From: Siphonodentalium dalli
Lineage: Eukaryota; Mollusca; Scaphopoda; Gadilida; Siphonodentaliidae
Length of the DNA stretch: 64,000 nt
NCBI GenBank assembly: GCA_032622095.1
Contig: CP136063.1
Location: 30,694,987 to 30,758,986 of the forward strand
Direction of reading: 5' to 3'
Shown: positions 1 to 11,400 of the stretch, in pieces
Layout of the letters: each line of letters opens with the position of its first letter
Position numbering within the stretch: the stretch's first letter is position 1
The notes under the pieces: generated by a model
What the model saw: the letters and a program-made list of their open reading frames with translations, nothing else
The model's database searches: none
Told to the model about the DNA's origin: nothing
Program-made: the position numbers and the translations under genes

Positions 1-299
1 AAATTTAGTTAATAATCATCGCCATTCCATACATTGTTGCAACTTACAAGTATTCAATCAAGACTTTTACTCTGCATGCAAGTGTTCCACACATGGTCAT
101 AACGTTACTCTGAGTCGGCACCTTTGATCTCTTTGTCAAAACAACTACCGGTATACATCAAAGGAAGCACACAACCGACGTCAGCAGAAATACTGTCACG
201 ACAGTGTGTAAATATTTCTTTGATGTATTTGGCTTTGAAACTATGCGGGATATGGAGTGCATTGGGTGTATATAAGTCCATTATAGGAACAAACGCACA

Positions 300-399
300 A
301 TATATATAAACATCGGAATCGGAATCGGAAATCGGCCGATTGTGCCTCCAGTTATCGGAAATCGGTCCGATAAGCTTTTTCATTATCGGAACATCACTA
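300..399. mobile_element. Right end of a hAT-like element (left end outside window)
   Basis: The stretch is rich in AATCGG/CCGATT words and ends in TATCGGAACATCACTA. This resembles the end of the complete hAT-like element at 35269-36459, which has subterminal AATCGG words and ends in ATCGGCTCATCACTA. The matching left end (TAGTGATGTTCCGATA) is not seen upstream, so it lies outside the window or is lost. Bases 1-299 hold no gene I can recognise. A minus-strand open frame (105-449) runs across this end but has no recognised domain. Confidence 0.5.
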
Positions 400-814
400 C
401 GCATGATGATCCGCACATGTGTTTGTTCTCTATGAAGCCAGTGTTCCATATTAATGACTAATTACACTTTTCCATGCCCATAATTAAATGTAGTGAACAG
501 TTCAGCTGAATAGTTCTGTATTTGTTGAATTATTACAGTCCACACAAGCATTTCTGACAGGTTGGATGACAGCAAATTTTGACATCCCGAAAATGAAAAT
601 TGCGGATTAGATGGGTGCAGCAACTCTGATAATCAAGGAAATATACAACCCCATGCAACTTAAGCACTTTCCAGACATTGAATGGTCATCTCATATTCAA
701 AGACTCTTCGGTCATTCAAAACCCATGGGAACCATGCAGGAACCTCAACAAATATTCTCTTTGATAGATCAACCCTTCCATGACTGGAGCTTCCTGTTTT
801 TAACATAATTCCAG

Positions 815-962
815 TTGATGGTTCTTGGTCGGAATGGACCTACAGTGACTAGTGTTACTTGCGGACACGGCATCGAGATTCGGAGCAGATCATGCAACAG
901 TCCCGCGCCAACCGACTGAGGGAATAATTGTCAGGGCAACCAAACCGAGATGTGCGGGATAG
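815..962 (+). pseudogene. Decayed thrombospondin type-1 (TSR) module exon
   Basis: Translation from a possible acceptor (taattccag, ending 814) gives DGSWSEW, then after a one-base frame slip near 850 SVTCGHG, IEIRSRSCNS and NCQGNQTEMCG. These are the tryptophan/serine start, the SVTCG core and the conserved cysteines of a thrombospondin type-1 repeat, an extracellular adhesion module of about 55 residues. The frame is broken by TAG at 850-852 (or the slip beside it) and by TGA near 917, where the ...APxxGGNNC loop is expected. What is seen is one module with two lesions and no neighbouring exon. I infer a dead exon or a fragment captured among the repeats. The short ORF at 611-808 upstream shows no known domain. 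Confidence 0.6.
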
Positions 963-1097
963 CATCACTAAATTTTTTAATTTAGTTGTATTCCGTTGGT
1001 TCGTGGGTACAAACACATTTACATTTAACATCTAATTAAGCAAAATTAAAAGTTTTGTTTCACAACACTGATATAGAATAGTCCAAAAATATCTTTT

Positions 1098-1116
1098 TAT
1101 TATCGGAACATCACTA
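1098..1116. mobile_element. Second hAT-like terminus (TTATCGGAACATCACTA)
   Basis: This repeats the terminal bases seen at 383-399, in the same orientation. It may be the end of an outer or second element of the same family. No partner left end is visible in the window, so the element boundaries cannot be set. Confidence 0.35.
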
Positions 1117-1130
1117 GCTATTTGCAGACA

Positions 1131-1307
1131 TGCTCTTGCTTAATATATATCATGACCTTATAAATGATAGCGGCTTCATTATCATTTCACTATACCATGG
1201 TTGTTTCGTACAATATTATTTGGTCGTTTAGTATCATCTTGTTTGGTAGTTTGCTTCAGATTTTCGATTGTGTTAGTAGAATGTTACATTTTTCCAATTG
1301 GCATAGG
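1131..1307. repeat. Left copy of a segment duplicated at 62737-62910
   Basis: This block, from ctcttgctt to ccaattggcatag, is nearly the same as 62737-62910 in the same orientation. It can be read as an 84-codon open frame (1164-1418), but the frame is not obviously conserved in the right copy and I recognise no domain. In this copy about 600 bp of other sequence (1308-1915) separates it from the 56-bp array that follows directly in the right copy. Confidence 0.75.
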
Positions 1308-1540
1308 GCTCAGAGAAATTTCCAAGGGAGTTTTGATACCTGTTACCGGTATGGGCGCCCAAACTTAAGAAGCCGAAATGTCCCCAAATTCCTAGTGGAC
1401 AGTATTGAGTCCACCTGAATTTTCCACCTTTTCAAGGCAAATCAACAATATTATATGTTAATAAAGAATCTGCAGTTGCAATAGCGCCTTTATTTCCATG
1501 TTCAATTTTGAAAGCTCCTTTATTAAATCAGACTGCAATG

Positions 1541-1624
1541 TGACCCATCGACCAGACAGTCGTATTACCGACCCATCGACCAGACAGTCGTATTACCGAC
1601 CCATCGACCAGACAGTCGTATTAC
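1541..1624. repeat. 28-bp minisatellite, 3 copies
   Basis: Three head-to-tail, essentially identical 28-bp units (GACCCATCGACCAGACAGTC followed by GTATTACC). They lie in the stretch 1308-1915 that is absent from the paralogous segment near 62,910. I see no gene in the rest of that stretch. Confidence 0.9.
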
Positions 1625-1929
1625 CATGCATCATATAGAGAGCTTAATGGAGCGGGGGCTCATGGATCCAGTCGTATTTAAACAGAGTGCGGCCGTCATA
1701 TTTCTGCCGTGGCTGAATGAGCAGCACGATGCATGCTACCCGGTGAAGACTAATATGTATATCAGAATCATTATGTCATATTTATAATATATGCATATGT
1801 GTCAGTGTTTTTAGGTGTCAAAGCCATTAAGTTATATATATGTGAATACACGTATCCTCTGCTGGAAACGGGTGTCCCGAAATTATCTCTGGATTTTTCC
1901 CTGATAGGGCTTGAATAATTGATCAGTTC

Positions 1930-2215
1930 CAAGCACCCAAACAAGCACATAATATGTCTTTAAAAGCTAACATACCATTTCTGTTCGGTCACCCAAACTA
2001 GTACATACTATGTCTTTAAAAGCTAACATACCATTTCTGTTCGGTCACCCAAACAAGTACATACTATGTCTTTAAAAGCTAACATACCATTTCTGTTCGG
2101 TCACCCAAACAAGTACATACTATGTCTTTAAAAGCTAACATACCATTTCTGTTCGGTCACCCAAACAAGTGCATATTATATGTCTTTAAAAGATAACATA
2201 ATTTCTGTTCGGTCG
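1930..2215. repeat. 56-bp minisatellite, 5 copies (left copy)
   Basis: About five units of 56 bp, each containing CACCCAAACAAGTACATA and ATGTCTTTAAAAGCTAAC and ending in CTGTTCGGT. The same family occurs at 62937-63218, also with five units, but the monomers within each locus share private variants (TTTCTGTTCG here, TTTCAGTTCG there). That pattern points to separate homogenisation after duplication. Confidence 0.9.
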
Positions 2216-2590
2216 TGTTGTCCTACACAAACTCAAATGAGTTGGCTACTTAATTTTTTCCAGTATAAGAACAGTGTAACCGTGCCATCCACAAGCAATA
2301 TAAGAAATGAATCCCGCTTGATTGTGACTTACAGACACTCTGCGTTACCCTGATACAGACACGCTATGTTACCCTGATACAGACAACCTATGTTACCCCG
2401 ATACAGACATCCTATGTATTACAGCTTCTACCATTGATAGCGGTGACAAACAAGATATCAGACAACCTATGTTACCCCGATACAGACACCCTATGTATTA
2501 CAGCTTCTACCATTGATAGCGGTGACAGCTTCTACCATTGATAGCGGTGACAGCTTCTACCATTGATAGCGGTGACAAACAAGATATCAG
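2216..2590. repeat. Duplicated flank plus nested short tandem repeats
   Basis: 2216-2400 (TGTTGTCCTACACAAACTC through the GATACAGACA units) is paralogous to 63219-63410. In this copy the roughly 24-bp GATACAGACA/TATGTTACCC units are followed by a second layer, a unit around CTTCTACCATTGATAGCGGTG present four times. A larger block including AACAAGATATCAGACA appears twice. It is a repeat within a repeat. From 2591 to 2937 I see no further structure beyond a 77-codon ORF (2766-2999) that overlaps the palindrome and is probably spurious. Confidence 0.75.
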
Positions 2591-2937
2591 ACATATGCTG
2601 GAGGTGCAAGGACAACAATACAAACATCTATTGATCAGTTAATATGTCTGATCACAAAATACAGGTCAAGTTTGAGTTTGGGCTCTGCCCACCAATTGTC
2701 ACCAGAGTTATGGCCCTGTATTGGACTTACCAGAGGCCACTAACTAAAATTGCTCTTGTTATTCAATGGATATTATGTCTTTAAATTTAACTTTTTTTGA
2801 AAAAGTATTTTGTGCATTTATTTTCAAAGTGTGCTCAGTGGCATTGGGAACTTTAGTACCAGAACATGCTCAGCATACAGCAGATGTGTGTTATCTGTGC
2901 AGATACAATATCTTAATCATCAACTTATCGTACATAA

Positions 2938-3090
2938 GCAATAATTTCATGTGTCTTTTGGGAACAGGCAAACTTGTTGTCCCGAAGTATCAGGAATGAC
3001 TATCAAACTGTTGCCCCAAGGCCGAAGGTCATTCCTGATACCGAGGGACAACAATTTTGCCTGTTCCCAAAAGACACATGAAATAATTGC
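2938..3090. repeat. Long palindrome, arms about 63 bp, spacer about 27 bp
   Basis: 2938-3000 and 3028-3090 are near-perfect reverse complements. The left arm holds TTTCATGTGTCTTTTGGGAA and the right arm TTCCCAAAAGACACATGAAA. The arms end in CAGGAATGAC and GTCATTCCTG around the spacer. Such a structure would form a stem of about 60 bp as RNA or cruciform DNA. It could be a small foldback element or an inverted duplication; no clear target duplication is visible. Confidence 0.85.
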
Positions 3091-4417
3091 TTTGTTACCC
3101 AATACATTTACTTGTATATAATCAGGTCATTGCTAATTAATCACACTCTTTAATAGTGTTATTTCAAATTATGATTAATTCAAAATAATTGTGTGTTTTT
3201 CGAGCGTGACAGTGACAATGCAAAATCCGATATAATTAAAATACGAAACCGAAAATTTCTGGAAATACCCGAAACTTCACGGAAATTGCAAACCATGTAA
3301 CAGTTCGTTCGGGCCAGTCAACAGTTAGCTCGGAGCCAGTCAACAGTTCGCTCGGAATTTTTTTGAAAATCCATTGCATTTAGAGCTAATCTAGGGCACT
3401 TTGAGTCAGTATTTTGAATTTTACTGAGAGGTCAATTTGATCAAGTTTCTCAAGCATAACTTTGGAAATTTTTATATATGTATGGATTGGAAATGCTTAT
3501 AACTTATTGTCAGATATCTTTTGGTTCAATGGATTATGCTTATCCTTCTTGAAATGAGACTTACCATTATCACTCTAATTCATATAATAGGCTATTTTAT
3601 AAAATTCAAGTGAGACACATCCATAATATACTACATATAGTACAGAAACAATGTCTATTTAGTGAGTATTTACTATTTATAGTACTAATCTCTGTTAATT
3701 TTTCATTTGGTATTATGAGATCCCACCTGATAACCAGGTTGATTCGATCAAATTGTTAATGCTTCTGTACTGTATTTGATTGAAATACTGAAGTCTGAAG
3801 GCTGAATCATAACAAACCTGAACTGAAACTATTTGAAGTTTTCACAGATGAAAGCTAGATAAAGCCAAACATACTTTACAGTATGATTCCAACTGTTAAA
3901 CTTAAATCATCTTTTTGTAAACTAAAATTTCTTATGTCAATATATAGAAATGTTTTGCATCTTGTTGTGATATGAATTAGGACCTAATTAAAAAATTAAA
4001 AGTTTAGAAGCATATAGAAGAGTGTCGTCTGCTCATGTTTGTCTGGGGCTCTGTATGGGTGAAATTATAAAATTGTTAAAGAATACAAGAACAATTATTA
4101 AAATTGTAAAAAATTGTTAGGCCAATGCATTCTCTTATAGAATGCATTCTCTTATTAGAATGCATTGGCACAGGGTAAACAAATCTCATTTTAAGGTATC
4201 TTTTTGAGATTTATGAAAAAAAAAGCCTCCCTGTCTCGTCTGATATTTTATGGAAAATTGGCTGAGAAAACGGGTATTTATTTTTAATAGCCTAATCTCG
4301 ATTACTTTTTCCAAAATAATGGATTTGGTGATCCGACGATTCATACTCATGCAAACATCGTTCTGGCCAAAATAGAAATAACTTTATGATTGCCCCAGGC
4401 TGGTGTTTCAGACTACT
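3091..4417. other. AT-rich stretch with no recognised gene
   Basis: I see no coding region with a recognisable domain. Minor features are a short tandem of about 24 bp at 3300-3356 (CAGTTCGCTCGG/GCCAGTCAAC) and a degenerate hairpin at 4122-4172 built from GAATGCATTCTCTTAT, which belongs to the mobile hairpin core described at 4696-4762. The rest is AT-rich intergenic or intronic-looking DNA. Confidence 0.6.
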
Positions 4418-4925
4418 TTAACCCTTTCAGTGCCAGGTCCGATTTTTGTATCAACACATATACCCTGTGCCAATGCATTCTCTTATATATGCGAGTCGAC
4501 CATAGGTCGCCTCACATATATATTGCCATCTGCATTTGTATTTGGAAATAACAAGTATGATTTGTCTTTAACTGTAGACAATGATGTCGGCTCCTTTGAT
4601 CACGAAATAATTTGTGTATATGTCGTTATTTTGTCATTTTAGTCTTAACCCTTTGAGTGCCAGGTCGATTTTTGTATCAACCCATATACCCTGTGCCAAT
4701 GCATTCTCATATATATGAGAGTCGACCATAGGTCGCATCGCATATATAAGAGAATGCATTGGCCTAACAATTGGGGGTTTTTTTTTACAATTTTTTACAA
4801 TTTTAATAATTTATTCTTATATTCTTTAACAGACTTATTTTGTAGGTTTAGGGCCAATGAGATCGGCCCCTGGCACTCAAATGGTTAATAATGATGAGAT
4901 CGGCCCCTGGCACTCAAAGGGTTAA
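4418..4925. mobile_element. Nested piggyBac-type TTAA elements (family A)
   Basis: The outer element begins TTAA (4418-4421) CCCTTTCAGTGCCAGGTCC and ends CCTGGCACTCAAAGGG TTAA (4922-4925). Inside it an inner copy begins TTAA (4645-4648) CCCTTTGAGTGCCAGG and ends CCTGGCACTCAAATGG TTAA (4885-4888). TTAA duplications and CCC...GGG ends are characteristic of piggyBac-type transposons, and these copies are too short to encode a transposase. Both copies carry the hairpin core (CCAATGCATTCTCTTATATA...). The outer copy's core is decayed after CTCACATATATA. Confidence 0.85.
4696..4762. repeat. Mobile hairpin core (one of at least eight in the window)
   Basis: The arms CCAATGCATTCTC...ATATATG and CATATATAAGAGAATGCATT flank a loop containing GTCGACCATAGGTCGC. 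The same module recurs at 4470-4515 (decayed), 14485-14551, 20085-20151, 36878-36930, 52342-52408, 52463-52529 and 63793-63858. Half copies lie at 47943-47968 and 48186-48205. It sits inside two different TTAA families, so the core is shared while the ends differ. Confidence 0.85.
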
Positions 4926-5022
4926 ATAAAGAGCGTTCTGTGTTTGTACTGTTATTGTTATCTATCATACACTTTTCATTGCAGAACGAAAACCCGAAGA
5001 TAGAAAAGAGCACAGACATCGT

Positions 5023-5465
5023 TTGTATGCGGAGATATCGTGGCAAATAAAATCGATCAGTGTATTCGAAGAAATAAGTCCAAGACCTTGGTGCCAAAAT
5101 AAATCGTTGGCTCTGTGGCATTTTTTTTACGAACATATGCACAAAGATACAAAGAAATTTAAGTTTTATACTGGGTTAACTACCGACCAGTTTGATCACT
5201 TATATGACTCTAGGATCTCCTGTGCGCACATTAAAGTACTGGCGTGACAAAAAGTACTTTTTTCTGTGCATACGAAACATACGACAGAGTAAAGTTTCTC
5301 CTCGAAATCAACTGATCATAACATTGATGAAGATAAGGCAATCGTTCCCACATAAAGACATTGCATACAGATTCTATACAAGTGTCAGATCTGTTTCATG
5401 TATATTAAATACATGGATAGTTTCTCTACAGAATGACAGAAGGAATACGTTCGTGAATGTTTCCA
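5023..5465 (+). pseudogene. ISL2EU/Harbinger-type (DDE_Tnp_4) transposase, N-terminal part
   Basis: The first frame (5023-5205) gives KFKFYTGLTTDQFDHLYD. After a frame slip near 5205 a second frame gives LGSP...YW..KK, then PRNQLIITLMKIRQSFPHKD and IAYRFYTSVRSVSCILNTWI. This order, a phenylalanine-rich YTGL segment, then an HTH_Tnp_4-like helix-turn-helix, then ILNTWI, is the part of DDE_Tnp_4 transposases just before the catalytic domain. A second slip near 5452 is needed to reach the FPSR segment, where the 36-bp satellite begins. The catalytic half resumes at 30157, about 24.7 kb away. A possible acceptor (ttttcattgcag) lies at 4984. Two frameshifts make this a dead gene. The family assignment rests on motif order recalled from the family, not on a search. 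Confidence 0.8.
5381..5465 (+). repeat. 85-bp transposase segment duplicated in both spacers
   Basis: This segment (from AGTGTCAGATCT to GAATGTTTCC) encodes the end of the helix-turn-helix region and the run-in to the first monomer. The same 85 bp recur at 14430-14845 and 20030-20445, each interrupted by one TTAA element. It therefore marks the left edge of the unit that was duplicated together with the array. Confidence 0.9.
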
Positions 5466-8400
5466 AGCAGAGCACTCATTCGTGAGCACATACCAGCTCG
5501 CAGCAGAGCACTCATTCGTGAGCACATACCAGCTCGCAGCAGAGCACTCATTCGTGAGCACATACCAGCTCGCAGCAGAGCACTCATTCGTGAGCACATA
5601 CCAGCTCGCAGCAGAGCACTCATTCGTGAACACATACAAGCTCGCAGCAGAGCACTCATTCGTGAGCACATACCAGCTCGCAGCAGAGCACTCATTCGTG
5701 AACACATACTAGCTCGCAGCAGAGCACTCATTCGTGAACACATACAAGCTCGCAGCAGAGCACTCATTCGTGAGCACATACCAGCTCGCAGCAGAGCACT
5801 CATTCGTGAACACATACCAGCTCGCAGCAGAGCACTCATTCGTGAACACATACTAGCTCGCAGCAGAGCACTCATTCGTGAACACATACCAGCTCGCAGC
5901 AGAGCACTCATTCGTGAGCACATACTAGCTCGCAGCAGAGCACTCATTCGTGAGCACATACCAGCTCGCAGCAGAGCACTCATTCGTGAGCACATACTAG
6001 CTCGCAGCAGAGCACTCATTCGTGAACACATACCAGCTCGCAGCAGAGCACTCATTCGTGAACACATACCAGCTCGCAGCAGAGCACTCATTCGTGAACA
6101 CATACTAGCTCGCAGCAGAGCACTCATTCGTGAACACATACTAGCTCGCAGCAGAGCACTCATTCGTGAGCACATACTAGCTCGCAGCAGAGCACTCATT
6201 CGTGAACACATACTAGCTCGCAGCAGAGCACTCATTCGTGAACACATACCAGCTCGCAGCAGAGCACTCATTCGTGAGCACATACCAGCTCGCAGCAGAG
6301 CACTCATTCGTGAACACATACTAGCTCGCAGCAGAGCACTCATTCGTGAGCACATACCAGCTCGCAGCAGAGCACTCATTCGTGAACACATACTAGCTCG
6401 CAGCAGAGCACTCATTCGTGAACACATACTAGCTCGCAGCAGAGCACTCATTCGTGAACACATACTAGCTCGCAGCAGAGCACTCATTCGTGAGCACATA
6501 CTAGCTCGCAGCAGAGCACTCATTCGTGAACACATACTAGCTCGCAGCAGAGCACTCATTCGTGAGCACATACCAGCTCGCAGCAGAGCACTCATTCGTG
6601 AACACATACTAGCTCGCAGCAGAGCACTCATTCGTGAACACATACTAGCTCGCAGCAGAGCACTCATTCGTGAGCACATACCAGCTCGCAGCAGAGCACT
6701 CATTCGTGAACACATACTAGCTCGCAGCAGAGCACTCATTCGTGAACACATACTAGCTCGCAGCAGAGCACTCATTCGTGAGCACATACTAGCTCGCAGC
6801 AGAGCACTCATTCGTGAACACATACCAGCTCGCAGCAGAGCACTCATTCGTGAACACATACCAGCTCGCAGCAGAGCACTCATTCGTGAACACATACTAG
6901 CTCGCAGCAGAGCACTCATTCGTGAGCACATACTAGCTCGCAGCAGAGCACTCATTCATGAACACATACCAGCTCGCAGCAGAGCACTCATTCGTGAACA
7001 CATACTAGCTCGCAGCAGAGCACTCATTCGTGAGCACATACTAGCTCGCAGCAGAGCACTCATTCGTGAACACATACTAGCTCGCAGCAGAGCACTCATT
7101 CGTGAACACATACTAGCTCGCAGCAGAGCACTCATTCGTGAACACATACTAGCTCGCAGCAGAGCACTCATTCGTGAACACATACCAGCTCGCAGCAGAG
7201 CACTCATTCGTGAACACATACTAGCTCGCAGCAGAGCACTCATTCGTGAGCACATACTAGCTCGCAGCAGAGCACTCATTCGTGAGCACATACCAGCTCG
7301 CAGCAGAGCACTCATTCGTGAACACATACTAGCTCGCAGCAGAGCACTCATTCGTGAGCACATACTAGCTCGCAGCAGAGCACTCATTCGTGAACACATA
7401 CTAGCTCGCAGCAGAGCACTCATTCGTGAACACATACTAGCTCGCAGCAGAGCACTCATTCGTGAGCACATACTAGCTCGCAACAGAGCACTCATTCGTG
7501 AGCACATACCAGCTCGCAGCAGAGCACTCATTCGTGAGCACATACTAGCTCGCAGCAGAGCACTCATTCGTGAACACATACTAGCTCGCAGCAGAGCACT
7601 CATTCGTGAGCACATACCAGCTCGCAGCAGAGCACTCATTCGTGAGCACATACTAGCTCGCAGCAGAGCACTCATTCGTGAACACATACTAGCTCGCAGC
7701 AGAGCACTCATTCGTGAGCACATACTAGCTCGCAGCAGAGCACTCATTCGTGAACACATACTAGCTCGCAGCAGAGCACTCATTCGTGAGCACATACTAG
7801 CTCGCAGCAGAGCACTCATTCGTGAACACATACTAGCTCGCAGCAGAGCACTCATTCGTGAGCACATACTAGCTCGCAGCAGAGCACTCATTCGTGAGCA
7901 CATACCAGCTCGCAGCAGAGCACTCATTCGTGAACACATACTAGCTCGCAGCAGAGCACTCATTCGTGAACACATACTAGCTCGCAGCAGAGCACTCATT
8001 CGTGAACACATACCAGCTCGCAGCAGAGCACTCATTCGTGAGCACATACCAGCTCGCAGCAGAGCACTCATTCGTGAGCACATACTAGCTCGCAGCAGAG
8101 CACTCATTCGTGAACACATACTAGCTCACAGCAGAGCACTCATTCGTGAGCACATACTAGCTCGCAGCAGAGCACTCATTCGTGAGCACATACTAGCTCG
8201 CAGCAGAGCACTCATTCGTGAACACATACCAGCTCGCAGCAGAGCACTCATTCGTGAGCACATACTAGCTCGCAGCAGAGCACTCATTCGCGAGCACATA
8301 CTAGCTCGCAGCAGAGCACTCATTCGTGAACACATACTAGCTCGCAGCAGAGCACTCATTCGTGAACACATACTAGCTCGCAGCAGAGCACTCATTCGTG

Positions 8401-11400
8401 AACACATACTAGCTCGCAGCAGAGCACTCATTCGTGAGCACATACTAGCTCGCAGCAGAGCACTCATTCGTGAGCACATACTAGCTCGCAGCAGAGCACT
8501 CATTCGTGAGCACATACCAGCTCGCAGCAGAGCACTCATTCGTGAACACATACTAGCTCGCAGCAGAGCACTCATTCGTGAGCACATACCAGCTCGCAGC
8601 AGAGCACTCATTCGTGAGCACATACTAGCTCGCAGCAGAGCACTCATTCGCGAGCACATACTAGCTCGCAGCAGAGCACTCATTCGTGAACACATACTAG
8701 CTCGCAGCAGAGCACTCATTCGTGAAGACATACTAGCTCGCAGCAGAGCACTCATTCGTGAACACATACTAGCTCGCAGCAGAGCACTCATTCGTGAACA
8801 CATACTAGCTCGCAGCAGAGCACTCATTCGTGAACACATACTAGCTCGCAGCAGAGCACTCATTCGTGAGCACATACTAGCTCGCAGCAGAGCACTCATT
8901 CGTGAGCACATACCAGCTCGCAGCAGAGCACTCATTCGTGAACACATACTAGCTCGCAGCAGAGCACTCATTCGTGAACACATACTAGCTCGCAGCAGAG
9001 CACTCATTCGTGAACACATACTAGCTCGCAGCAGAGCACTCATTCGTGAGCACATACCAGCTCGCAGCAGAGCACTCATTCGTGAGCACATTCCAGCTCG
9101 CAGCAGAGCACTCATTCGTGAGCACATACCAGCTCGCAGCAGAGCACTCATTCGTGAACACATACTAGCTCGCAGCAGAGCACTCATTCGTGAACACATA
9201 CTAGCTCGCAGCAGAGCACTCATTCGTGAGCACATACTAGCTCGCAGCAGAGCACTCATTCGTGAGCACATACCAGCTCGCAGCAGAGCACTCATTCGTG
9301 AACACATACTAGCTCGCAGCAGAGCACTCATTCGTGAACACATACTAGCTCGCAGCAGAGCACTCATTCGTGAACACATACTAGCTCGCAGCAGAGCACT
9401 CATTCGTGAGCACATACCAGCTCGCAGCAGAGCACTCATTCGTGAGCACATTCCAGCTCGCAGCAGAGCACTCATTCGTGAGCACATACCAGCTCGCAGC
9501 AGAGCACTCATTCGTGAACACATACTAGCTCGCAGCAGAGCACTCATTCATGAGCACATACTAGCTCGCAGCAGAGCACTCATTCATGAGCACATACTAG
9601 CTCGCAGCAGAGCACTCATTCGTGAGCACATACTAGCTCGCAGCAGAGCACTCATTCGTGAACACATACTAGCTCGCAGCAGAGCACTCATTCGTGAGCA
9701 CATACTAGCTCGCAGCAGAGCACTCATTCGTGAGCACATACTAGCTCGCAGCAGAGCACTCATTCGTGAGCACATACTAGCTCGCAGCAGAGCACTCATT
9801 CGTGAGCACATACTAGCTCGCAGCAGAGCACTCATTCGTGAACACATACTAGCTCGCAGCAGAGCACTCATTCGTGAGCACATACTAGCTCGCAGCAGAG
9901 CACTCATTCGTGAACACATACTAGCTCGCAGCAGAGCACTCATTCGTGAACACATACCAGCTCGCAGCAGAGCACTCATTCGTGAGCACATACTAGCTCG
10001 CAGCAGAGCACTCATTCGTGAACACATACCAGCTCGCAGCAGAGCACTCATTCGTGAACACATACCAGCTCGCAGCAGAGCACTCATTCGTGAGCACATA
10101 CTAGCTCGCAGCAGAGCACTCATTCGTGAGCACATACTAGCTCGCAGCAGAGCACTCATTCGTGAACACATACCAGCTCGCAGCAGAGCACTCATTCGTG
10201 AACACATACCAGCTCGCAGCAGAGCACTCATTCGTGAACACATACCAGCTCGCAGCAGAGCACTCATTCGTGAGCACATACTAGCTCGCAGCAGAGCACT
10301 CATTCGTGAGCACATACCAGCTCGCAGCAGAGCACTCATTCGTGAGCACATACCAGATCGCAGCAGAGCACTCATTCGTGAGCACATACCAGCTCGCAGC
10401 AGAGCACTCATTCGTGAGCACATACTAGATCACAGCAGAGCACTCATTCGTGAGCACATACCAGCTCGCAGCAGAGCACTCATTCGTGAGCACATACTAG
10501 CTCGCAGCAGAGCACTCATTCGTGAGCACATACCAGCTCGCAGCAGAGCACTCATTCGTGAGCACATACCAGCTCGCAGCAGAGCACTCATTCGTGAGCA
10601 CATACTAGCTCGCAGCAGAGCACTCATTCGTGAGCACATACTAGCTCGCAGCAGAGCACTCATTCGTGAGCACATACCAGCTCGCAGCAGAGCACTCATT
10701 CGTGAACACATACCAGCTCGCAGCAGAGCACTCATTCGTGAACACATACTAGCTCGCAGCAGAGCACTCATTCGTGAGCACATACCAGCTCGCAGCAGAG
10801 CACTCATTCGTGAGCACGTACTAGCTCGCAGCAGAGCACTCATTCGTGAACACATACTAGCTCGCAGCAGAGCACTCATTCGTGAGCACATACTAGCTCG
10901 CAGCAGAGCACTCATTCGTGAGCACATACCAGCTCGCAGCAGAGCACTCATTCGTGAACACATACCAGCTCGCAGCAGAGCACTCATTCGTGAGCACATA
11001 CCAGCTCGCAGCAGAGCACTCATTCGTGAGCACATACTAGCTCGCAGCAGAGCACTCATTCGTGAACACATACCAGCTCGCAGCAGAGCACTCATTCGTG
11101 AACACATACTAGCTCGCAGCAGAGCACTCATTCGTGAGCACATACCAGCTCGCAGCAGAGCACTCATTCGTGAGCACGTACTAGCTCGCAGCAGAGCACT
11201 CATTCGTGAACACATACTAGCTCGCAGCAGAGCACTCATTCGTGAGCACATACTAGCTCGCAGCAGAGCACTCATTCGTGAGCACATACCAGCTCGCAGC
11301 AGAGCACTCATTCGTGAACACATACTAGCTCGCAGCAGAGCACTCATTCGTGAACACATACTAGCTCGCAGCAGAGCACTCATTCGTGAACACATACTAG

